Of a stretch of DNA of 5,620 nt, positions 1 to 4,644 are shown in pieces. Each line of letters begins with the position of its first letter. Position 1 is the stretch's first letter. This DNA is from Verrucomicrobia bacterium UBA6775 (GTDB taxonomy: Bacteria; Verrucomicrobiota; Verrucomicrobiia; Limisphaerales; UBA1096): NCBI GenBank assembly GCA_002453165.1, contig DKGH01000019.1, forward strand, positions 1 to 5,620, in the 5' to 3' direction. Both the position numbers and the translations under genes were made by a program. The notes below the pieces were generated by a model, which saw only the letters and a list, made by a program, of their open reading frames with translations, ran no database searches and was not told where the DNA came from.

Positions 1-533
1 AGCTTGCGAATCTGATCCTCCTTCAGTCGGAGCATCATGAACATCAACGGAAAAATGGCACACGTCAGCTGTTGAAAATAAAAACGGCCGCCCATCTGCT
101 CTCCGCCCATCGTCCGGAAACCCACACCACGCTCAAACATGGTGACCACCAAAATCAGGCAGTAGCCGGCCACTCCGAATAACATCCACTTGTGCTCGTG
201 GATGGAGTCCCACATTTCATCCCGGTATTGGCGGAAGGAAAAAACCAGCACACAACCAGTCCAGCCCAGCAATGCCGCCGCCTCCCACACGAAGGGGCGC
301 CCCGGGAAAAACGGCATAATAAACGCCGTGGAGAAAGTCGCGATCGCAAGCGTCACCGACAGTGTCGCGTGGTATGGCATCAACATCAACCATGCCAACC
401 CGCCAAACGCCAGCGCTGCAAAGAATGCATCATCCGCGAGGGTGTAGCCAAAAACGACCAACGCCAACGCGATCACCGCGAGGAAGATGAATTTTTGCAG
501 GCGCAATGCGCCCTCTAACGAACCTGCGTTCAC
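1..533 (-). CDS. Polytopic membrane protein, O-antigen ligase/polymerase-like, N-terminal part (3' end outside window)
   Basis: An open frame runs off the left edge and gives 177 complete residues, with no usable ATG at its beginning. The protein is strongly hydrophobic. Likely membrane segments lie near residues 15-33, 37-53, 56-76, 81-100, 116-134 and 152-170. A Gly-rich loop, RGVGFRTMGGEQMGGRFY, sits between the last two. This spacing and the RG...GG...Y loop resemble N-terminal halves of O-antigen ligase/polymerase (Wzy/WaaL-like) proteins, which join or extend surface polysaccharide at the inner membrane. The defining C-terminal half is not in the window, so this family call is inference. 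The start is uncertain. GTG at 533-531 is the first possible codon after an in-frame TAA at 545-543, but it overlaps a 12-bp palindrome (532-543) and has no ribosome-binding site. TTG at 506-504 has GAGGG four bases upstream and keeps all membrane segments. The gene follows the DUF374 gene by 49 bases, probably in the same transcript. Confidence 0.6.
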   Translation of the reverse strand, partial: MNAGSLEGALRLQKFIFLAVIALALVVFGYTLADDAFFAALAFGGLAWLMLMPYHATLSVTLAIATFSTAFIMPFFPGRPFVWEAAALLGWTGCVLVFSFRQYRDEMWDSIHEHKWMLFGVAGYCLILVVTMFERGVGFRTMGGEQMGGRFYFQQLTCAIFPLMFMMLRLKEDQIRK

Positions 534-582
534 CGCGCGCGGTTATATCGGTTTTGAGAAAATCTGCAACCTCGCGCCTCCA

Positions 583-1254
583 TCACTCGGGGCTGATCGC
601 ATCAAGCCGTTTTTTCAACTCGGCGCGAAACTCGTTGCGATCTGCATCGTTCAACTTGCGTGGAATGTGCAGCGGTTCGCCGTATTCGACATCGCAACGG
701 GTAAACGGCAACGGCAATTGAAACCGGTCCCAACTCTTGAAACGGTACTTTCGCTTCGAGGAACACCCCAGCGGGATGATCGGCAACCCAGTCACCTGCG
801 CAAGCGACAGGATGCCGTCCTGAATTTCATAGCACGGCCCGCGTGGGCCGTCCGGTGTAATGGCCAGATGCAGGCCGGCTTTCATCTGCCGCGACAACTC
901 CAGCAGCGCCTGCCTCCCGCGCCGGTTAGTCGATCCACGTACCGGCTCAATATCGAACGCCCGCAGAATCTCCACGAGGAACGCCCCATCTTTACTCGCG
1001 CTCACCATCGCGGCCAAGCGGCGGCCGCTGACAGGCTTGATGCTGTCCCGGTAAGCGTACATCGCGTAAGCTAGGCGGTTGTGCCAGACGCAGATGATGA
1101 AAGGCTTGTCACGGCCGGCCTCCAGTGAACCGCGCGGATCGGAAAAATGAATCCGCCAAGTCAGCCGCAGTAGGCGCAGTAAGATGTACAGTACCTTCGC
1201 CGCCAGCCGTTGGCCAAGCGATGCACTATTTGGGATGACGAGCGGGTCACTCAA
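583..1254 (-). CDS. DUF374 family lysophospholipid acyltransferase-like protein
   Basis: A 223-residue protein with the full set of DUF374 (LPLAT-like) signatures. A basic, hydrophobic N-terminal helix (about 17-37) probably anchors it to the inner membrane. It is followed by VWHNR (56-60, the His-containing acyltransferase block), SASKDG (85-90), PVRGSTNRRG (104-113), ITPDGPRGP (132-140), and the stretch GLPIIPLG ending near 163 before the SWD block (174-176). Related acyltransferases move a fatty acyl chain from a thioester donor onto a lysolipid or lipid A-type acceptor; the substrate here cannot be read from sequence. It begins 7 bases after ruvA and precedes an O-antigen-like membrane gene, which fits an envelope-lipid role. 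The start is chosen as TTG at 1254-1252 because there is no in-frame ATG near the conserved region. GTG at 1287-1285, overlapping ruvA, is a real alternative with a better-spaced GGAGGA. The family call is secure; exact start and substrate are not. Confidence 0.88.
   Translation of the reverse strand: MSDPLVIPNSASLGQRLAAKVLYILLRLLRLTWRIHFSDPRGSLEAGRDKPFIICVWHNRLAYAMYAYRDSIKPVSGRRLAAMVSASKDGAFLVEILRAFDIEPVRGSTNRRGRQALLELSRQMKAGLHLAITPDGPRGPCYEIQDGILSLAQVTGLPIIPLGCSSKRKYRFKSWDRFQLPLPFTRCDVEYGEPLHIPRKLNDADRNEFRAELKKRLDAISPE
1207..1220. repeat. Near-match (12/14) of the CGCTTGGCCAAGCG palindrome inside the DUF374 gene
   Basis: CCGTTGGCCAAGCG differs from the perfect repeat at the second and third bases, leaving an 11-base exact core. 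On the coding (minus) strand it encodes SLGQR at residues 12-16, in the same frame as the perfect copies elsewhere. It lies in the poorly conserved N-terminal tail ahead of the membrane helix. Confidence 0.6.
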
Positions 1255-1261
1255 TGCGTGG

Positions 1262-1864
1262 TCACTTCCCTCCCTTGAGCGCCGCACGAACCAATTCCTC
1301 CACGGCAGCCTGCGGGCCAAGCATCGCCAACGCCGCCTTGGCAGCCTTTTGTGCCTCGGCCGGTTTTGAGCCAAGCGCCTCGAGCGCCGCCACGGTGTCA
1401 GCGATGTTTCTGTCTGAGCCAGCCGGCGCTTGGCCAAGCGCTGTCGGGAGGTCGCTGTCAACGCTGCCAACCTTGTCCTTCAGCTCGAGTACCATGCGCT
1501 CTGCGGTTTTTTTGCCGATGCCATTGATGCTGGAGAGGCGTTTCACATCCCCGGTTCCCACCGCCAGTTTGAACGATGCCACGTCCATCCCGCTGAGGAC
1601 GTTTAGCGCGAGCCGAGGTCCGATCCCGGTAACGTTTTGAATCATCTTGAAAAGGCCACGCTCGTCGTCTGTGGCGAAGCCGTACAGCGTTTGTGAATCC
1701 TCCCGAACGACCAGTTGAGTCTTGAGGGTCACCGCTTGGCCAAGCGCGGGGAGTTTCTCAAACGACGACAGCGGGATCAGGACCTCATAGCCGATGCCGT
1801 TGACCTCCACCACCACCTGTGTCGGCAGTGCGTCTGTGAGTGTTCCTTTTAAAAAAGTGATCAT
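1262..1864 (-). CDS. ruvA: Holliday junction branch migration protein RuvA
   Basis: A 200-residue protein, close to the usual length of RuvA (E. coli about 203). RuvA binds four-way DNA junctions as a tetramer and loads the RuvB motor, which drives branch migration before RuvC cuts. Domain I is an OB-fold (1 to about 64), with VNGIGYEV at 21-28 and VVREDSQTLYGF at 52-63. Domain II has the two helix-hairpin-helix DNA-binding motifs, at NVTGIGPRLA (77-86) and INGIGKKTAERM (113-124). A variable linker (about 132-152) precedes the RuvB-contacting domain III (about 153-200), which has the usual EALGSKPAEAQKA segment. The start at ATG 1864 gives the canonical M-I-x-x-L-K-G beginning; upstream of it only a weak GCGAAG is seen. 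No ruvB or ruvC is adjacent; the next gene upstream is divergent. Two perfect copies of the 14-bp palindrome fall within the gene, encoding LGQA at 41-44 and 143-146. Confidence 0.97.
   Translation of the reverse strand: MITFLKGTLTDALPTQVVVEVNGIGYEVLIPLSSFEKLPALGQAVTLKTQLVVREDSQTLYGFATDDERGLFKMIQNVTGIGPRLALNVLSGMDVASFKLAVGTGDVKRLSSINGIGKKTAERMVLELKDKVGSVDSDLPTALGQAPAGSDRNIADTVAALEALGSKPAEAQKAAKAALAMLGPQAAVEELVRAALKGGK
1268..1301 (-). promoter_or_regulatory. Two candidate ribosome-binding sites that decide the DUF374 start
   Basis: Two purine-rich stretches lie in the 3' end of ruvA. GGAGGA at 1301-1296 stands eight bases before GTG 1287-1285, an ideal spacing that would give 11 extra residues and an overlap with ruvA. 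GGGAGGG at 1274-1268 stands 13 bases before TTG 1254-1252, somewhat far. Both could simply reflect coding constraints of the RuvA C-terminus. I keep the TTG start because the extra residues look unlike family N-termini, but the choice is close. Confidence 0.35.
1426..1441. repeat. Perfect CGCTTGGCCAAGCG palindrome (16 bp with flanks) in ruvA linker
   Basis: The 14-bp core at 1427-1440 is perfect, and one more matching base on each side makes a 16-bp palindrome. Read on the ruvA strand it encodes ALGQA (142-146), in the flexible linker between the helix-hairpin-helix domain and the C-terminal RuvB-binding domain. This linker is variable in length and sequence in RuvA proteins, so it is a permissive place for a DNA motif to be held or introduced. 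Confidence 0.9.
1733..1746. repeat. Perfect CGCTTGGCCAAGCG palindrome in ruvA domain I
   Basis: A perfect 14-bp copy; the flanking bases do not extend the symmetry. It encodes ALGQA (40-44) in the turn before the VTLKTQLVVRED strand of the OB-fold. A Gly-Gln pair is common at this point in RuvA proteins, so here the DNA motif coincides with a residue pattern the family tolerates anyway. Confidence 0.9.
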
Positions 1865-1878
1865 GCCGCGAGTAACTT

Positions 1879-1892
1879 CGCTTGGCGCAGAG
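1879..1892. repeat. Degenerate (11/14) half-palindrome upstream of ruvA
   Basis: CGCTTGGCGCAGAG keeps the left arm of the palindrome plus one centre base and loses most of the right arm. It sits 15 bases upstream of the ruvA start codon, in the divergent intergenic region, where a leader or operator could lie. It may be a decayed copy or coincidence. Confidence 0.3.
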
Positions 1893-1954
1893 TCCCACAG
1901 AGCACGGGGCCACGGCAAGGCTGACCACACACCGTGCCGGCAAAAGCTCCCGCC

Positions 1955-1983
1955 TTGCGTTTTCAGTCTACCACTCCTAGCCT
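1955..1983 (+). promoter_or_regulatory. Possible sigma-70-type promoter for the glycosyltransferase gene
   Basis: TTGCGT (1955-1960) and TAGCCT (1978-1983) are separated by 17 bases. Each matches the E. coli consensus at only three of six positions, so the call rests partly on likeness to the box before the transporter gene: both have CCTAG, one variable base, then CTGC. If real, transcription would begin around 1990, only a few bases before ATG 1997. That favours 1997 over the upstream ATG at 1934 and implies an almost leaderless message. Confidence 0.35.
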
Positions 1984-1996
1984 GCCGCACCTGAAA

Positions 1997-3202
1997 ATGG
2001 GTGACTCCCCAGGCCAAAACAAGCCCTGCGTCTGCATTGTTGTTGAGAATCTTCCGGTGCCGCTGGATCGCCGGGTATGGCAGGAATCGTGCGCCCTGCG
2101 GGACGCCGGCTACGAGGTCATCGTCATCTGCCCGCAAATGCAGGGCTACACTCAGCCGGAGGAAAAACTCGACGGCATCCAGATCTACCGGCACCCGCTC
2201 AGCGAGGAGGCCAATTCGGTCGGAGGGTTTTTTCGCGAATACACCTCGGCGCTCTGGGGGGAGTTCCGCCTGCTGTGCAAGGCGTGGCGGCGTCACCGTT
2301 TCGATGTTATTCAACTCTGCAATCCACCAGACATCCTGTTCGCTGCGGCGGCACCATTCAAACTGGCCGGGGTGAGGTTGATCTACGACGTCCACGATGC
2401 AACGCCCGAGATGTTCGAGGCCAAGTTTGGCAAACGCGGCCTGCTCTACTGGGCGGTGCGTGTCGCCGAATGGTGGACTCATTTTTTTGCCGACACGGTG
2501 ATCGCCACCAACCAGTCCGTAAGCAACATCGCCACCGGCCGTGGAGGCCAAGCAGAGGAGGATGTGTTCATCGTCCGCTCAGCCCCGAAGATTCCCACCG
2601 CAAAAATTGAACCCAACCCTGATTTGAAAAAAGGCCGCACTCATCTCGTCGGTTACGTTGGCGTGATGGGCAGCGCGGACGGGATCCATCGCGTGATCGA
2701 GGCAGCCCATTATCTCGTGACCGAACTCGGTCGGGAAGACGTCCAGTTTTTGCTGATGGGATTCGGTCCGGAATACGAAAATCTCGCTAGGCTCCGCGAT
2801 GAGCTTGGCATGGGCGATTTCGTCGACATGCCCGGACGTGTCGAGGGCACCGCCCTGTTTTCCGCGCTAAGCACGATGGATCTCGGCGTGTCCGGCGACC
2901 CGGTCAACTCGTACAATCACCATTGCACTATGAACAAAGTGCTTGAGTACATGGCAGTCGGGAAGCCGCAGGTCACGTTTGATCTGAAGGAAAGCCGCTA
3001 CTCAGCCGGTGAAGCGGCGCACTACGTCAGCGAGGTCACCAGCCAAGCGCTTGGCCAAGCGATCGCGGATCTACTCGACGATGCGGCCAGGCGCGAGCAA
3101 ATGGGCCAGCTTGGCCAGGCGCGGTTTCGCGCGGAACTTAACTGGGAAAAATCGGTTGAGCAGCTCGAAGCCGCCTACGCCCACACGCTTGGCCAAGCGT
3201 GA
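1997..3202 (+). CDS. Family 4 glycosyltransferase (GT-B fold)
   Basis: A 401-residue protein with the two-domain layout of GT4 retaining glycosyltransferases, which move a sugar from a nucleotide-sugar donor to a lipid-linked or glycan acceptor on the cytoplasmic side of the inner membrane. The N-terminal acceptor domain starts CVCIVVENLPVPLDRRVWQE (11-30), then GYEVIVICPQ (38-47), FDVIQLCNPPD (102-112) and YDVHDATPEMFEAKFG (130-145). The C-terminal donor domain has VGYVGVMGSADGIH (218-231), LLMGFGPEYENL (252-263), and the donor-site block NKVLEYMAVGKP (313-324) with the Glu expected of the GT4 EX7E region, then ESRYSAGEAAHYV (332-344). This pattern is common in exopolysaccharide and O-antigen clusters. 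The start is ATG 1997, just before the conserved core; an in-frame ATG at 1934 would add 21 unconserved-looking residues. There is no Shine-Dalgarno sequence. The C-terminal 50 residues carry three LGQA motifs (352-355, 372-375, 398-401) coming from palindrome copies. Donor and acceptor are unknown. Confidence 0.9.
   Translation: MGDSPGQNKPCVCIVVENLPVPLDRRVWQESCALRDAGYEVIVICPQMQGYTQPEEKLDGIQIYRHPLSEEANSVGGFFREYTSALWGEFRLLCKAWRRHRFDVIQLCNPPDILFAAAAPFKLAGVRLIYDVHDATPEMFEAKFGKRGLLYWAVRVAEWWTHFFADTVIATNQSVSNIATGRGGQAEEDVFIVRSAPKIPTAKIEPNPDLKKGRTHLVGYVGVMGSADGIHRVIEAAHYLVTELGREDVQFLLMGFGPEYENLARLRDELGMGDFVDMPGRVEGTALFSALSTMDLGVSGDPVNSYNHHCTMNKVLEYMAVGKPQVTFDLKESRYSAGEAAHYVSEVTSQALGQAIADLLDDAARREQMGQLGQARFRAELNWEKSVEQLEAAYAHTLGQA
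3042..3061. repeat. Overlapping tandem palindromes (GCCAAGCGCTTGGC joined to CGCTTGGCCAAGCG)
   Basis: Two perfect 14-bp palindromes overlap: 3042-3055 and 3048-3061. Together they form a 12-base period, with CCAAGCG repeated after CTTGG, so the motif looks partly duplicated in tandem. In the glycosyltransferase frame it encodes QALGQA (350-355), in the helix region before the IADLLDD segment. This is the only place in the window where arms of the repeat are chained. Confidence 0.9.
3108..3121. repeat. Near-match (12/14) of the palindrome in the glycosyltransferase 3' end
   Basis: AGCTTGGCCAGGCG differs at the first base and at one base of the right arm. It encodes QLGQA (371-375), again in the Leu-Gly-Gln frame, 46 bases after the tandem copy. 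GT4 proteins often have a Gly-x-x-Gly pattern here, so part of the match may come from protein constraint. Confidence 0.55.
3184..3201. repeat. 18-bp perfect palindrome spanning the glycosyltransferase stop codon
   Basis: The 14-bp core (3186-3199) is extended by two matching bases on each side, giving CACGCTTGGCCAAGCGTG. It encodes the last residues, HTLGQA, and supplies the first two bases of the TGA stop. As RNA it could fold into a 7-bp stem with a GGCC loop. A short run of four T follows after five bases (3207-3210), which is weak for an intrinsic terminator but might still protect or end the transcript. Confidence 0.9.
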
Positions 3203-3224
3203 CGGCTTTTCGTGCGGAAAGTCG

Positions 3225-3252
3225 TTGTATTGTGAACGGGCTTCCCTAGACT
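3225..3252 (+). promoter_or_regulatory. Possible sigma-70-type promoter for the transporter gene
   Basis: TTGTAT (3225-3230) and TAGACT (3247-3252) are 16 bases apart in the 93-base gap before the transporter. The -10 box matches consensus at four of six bases, the -35 at three. It shares CCTAG-N-CTGC with the candidate upstream of the glycosyltransferase. It would leave a leader of about 36 bases before ATG 3296. Together with the palindrome at the end of the preceding gene, it suggests the transporter is transcribed on its own. Confidence 0.4.
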
Positions 3253-3295
3253 GCGCGGCCCGCGGCGCTGAACTCCAGCGTCGTTCTTTTTGCCA

Positions 3296-4618
3296 ATGAA
3301 GAAGCCGACCCTGTTCATCGTGTTTCTGACCGTGTTCATCGACGTGGTCGGCTTTTCCATTCTTTTCCCGCTCTTCCCCGCGATGCTCGATTACTATCTC
3401 GAGAAGGACGGGGTGGACAGTCTCATCGGCTCACTCGTCGCCTGGCTGGAAACGTTCGCCGGGGACGACGAAAACGCCGTGGCCACTCTTTTCGGCGGCA
3501 TCCTCGGCTCGCTTTACGGTGTCCTGCAGTTTGTCTTCGCGCCAATCTGGGGTGCGTACTCGGACAAACACGGCCGGCGTCCCACGCTTGTCTTTACCCT
3601 CAGCGGGATCGTTTTTGCCAACTTCATCTGGATGTTTGCCGGCAGTTTTGCGCTGCTCATCTTCGGGCGGATGCTCGCCGGGATCATGGCCGGAAACATC
3701 TCCACCGCCTCAGCCGTGGCTGCCGACATTACCTCCGACAAAAACCGCGCGTCCGGCATGATTATCATAGGCGTCGCGCTTGGCCTCGGCTTCATCCTTG
3801 GACCGGCGATCGGCGGCTTTGCCCACAAGTGGCAGATGATCGACCCAGAAAATGCGGTGGGCGGGTTTAACCTCCACCCGTTCTCGGGGCCGGCCGCCAT
3901 TGCACTGATGATCTCCGCGTTGAACTGGGTTCTTGTGGTGTTCAAACTGTCCGAAAGTCTGCCGCCCGAAAAACGCGGCAAGGACACAACCAAGCGCGGC
4001 TTCAACCCGTTCGCCCAACTCAAGCGCATCGACCTGCCCGGCGTGGCCCGCACCAATCTGATTTACTTCGCCTACTGGACCGCTTTTTCGTCTGTCGAGT
4101 TTACCGTCACGTTTTATGCCATGGAAAAGCACGGCTTCATGCCGATCGATATCGCGTGGATGTTTGTCTTCATTGGCGTCACGCTGATTCTGTTTCAGGG
4201 CGGTGTTGCCCGGCAGTTCATCAAGCGAATGGGCGAGCGGCGCACGGCGCTCACCGGTGTATTTTTCACACTGCCTGGCTTCATCATCATCGGCAACGCC
4301 GATGGCACCAGTGTCCTTTACGGTGGACTGTTCCTGATGGCTGCCGGCAGCGGCATGGCCATGCCGTCGCTCAATTCGCTCGTCTCCCGCTACACGCCGG
4401 CCGATCGGCAGGGGCTTTCGCTCGGAGTGTTCCGCTCGCTTGGCTCGCTGAGCCGCGCCATCGGGCCGATCATCGGCGGTGTGCTGTACTGGAAATTCGG
4501 CAGCACTGTTCCCTACTGGGTCGGGGCCGGTTTTCTCGTTGTGCCGTTTTTCATGGCACTTGGCCTCCCGCCGGTTCCGGAGAATTGTGAACCGGAAGCG
4601 GCAGGCAGTGAGCGGTAA
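3296..4618 (+). CDS. Major facilitator superfamily transporter, TetA-like (DHA1 drug:H+ antiporter group)
   Basis: A 440-residue inner-membrane protein with about twelve hydrophobic segments. Segment 1 carries FIDVVGFSILFPLFP (14-28), the D-x-x-G-x-x-x-x-x-P form usual in TetA-like carriers. The loop after segment 2 has the MFS motif A, GAYSDKHGRRP (86-96). Segment 5 has FILGPAIGG (166-174), the antiporter motif C pattern. A charged central loop (about 220-250) separates the two halves, and the second half has its own R-Q-G-x-x-x-G block (371-377). The loop between segments 1 and 2 is unusually long (about 31-62, acidic and amphipathic). The start is ATG 3296; TTG at 3290 would add only two residues. 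No ribosome-binding site is visible. Such proteins export drugs, sugars or metabolites using the proton gradient; the substrate here is unknown and resistance should not be assumed. It converges on rmuC with a 26-base gap. Confidence 0.9.
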   Translation: MKKPTLFIVFLTVFIDVVGFSILFPLFPAMLDYYLEKDGVDSLIGSLVAWLETFAGDDENAVATLFGGILGSLYGVLQFVFAPIWGAYSDKHGRRPTLVFTLSGIVFANFIWMFAGSFALLIFGRMLAGIMAGNISTASAVAADITSDKNRASGMIIIGVALGLGFILGPAIGGFAHKWQMIDPENAVGGFNLHPFSGPAAIALMISALNWVLVVFKLSESLPPEKRGKDTTKRGFNPFAQLKRIDLPGVARTNLIYFAYWTAFSSVEFTVTFYAMEKHGFMPIDIAWMFVFIGVTLILFQGGVARQFIKRMGERRTALTGVFFTLPGFIIIGNADGTSVLYGGLFLMAAGSGMAMPSLNSLVSRYTPADRQGLSLGVFRSLGSLSRAIGPIIGGVLYWKFGSTVPYWVGAGFLVVPFFMALGLPPVPENCEPEAAGSER

Positions 4619-4624
4619 GCGCCG

Positions 4625-4638
4625 CGCTTGGCCAAGCG
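4625..4638. repeat. Perfect CGCTTGGCCAAGCG palindrome between convergent genes
   Basis: This is the one perfect copy that lies outside any coding sequence. It fills most of the 26-base gap between the transporter stop (4616-4618) and the rmuC stop (4645-4647). Being symmetric, it could serve both converging transcripts as a short 5-bp hairpin with a GGCC loop, but no T-run follows directly on either strand, so a standard intrinsic terminator is not supported. Its presence here shows that protein sequence alone does not maintain the motif. Confidence 0.9.
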
Positions 4639-4644
4639 TGTGAA

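Noticed and set aside
532..543. 12-bp palindrome ACCGCGCGCGGT at the start of the membrane protein gene
   Set aside because: It is a low-complexity CG alternation that occurs easily in GC-rich DNA, appears once, and is unrelated to the repeated palindrome. It matters only as a reason to doubt the GTG start.
487..1074. Plus-strand open frame of 195 residues
   Set aside because: It is antisense to the clear DUF374 gene and has no recognisable domain; it is an opposite-strand shadow of a GC-rich gene.
1865..2551. Long minus-strand extension of the ruvA frame upstream of its ATG
   Set aside because: It is antisense to the glycosyltransferase, and its residues show no RuvA or other family pattern. 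ATG 1864 gives the canonical RuvA N-terminus and length.
3514..4132. Minus-strand open frames within the transporter gene
   Set aside because: They are shadows of the transporter coding sequence with no domain or start signal of their own.
3777..4450. Half-sites CGCTTGGC at 3777 and 4437 in the transporter gene
   Set aside because: They match only 9-10 of 14 bases and follow from ordinary Ala-Leu-Gly and Ser-Leu-Gly codons, so I do not count them as copies.
3296..4618. Calling the transporter a tetracycline resistance gene
   Set aside because: The TetA-like motifs are shared across a broad carrier group, and nothing in the sequence identifies tetracycline as substrate.
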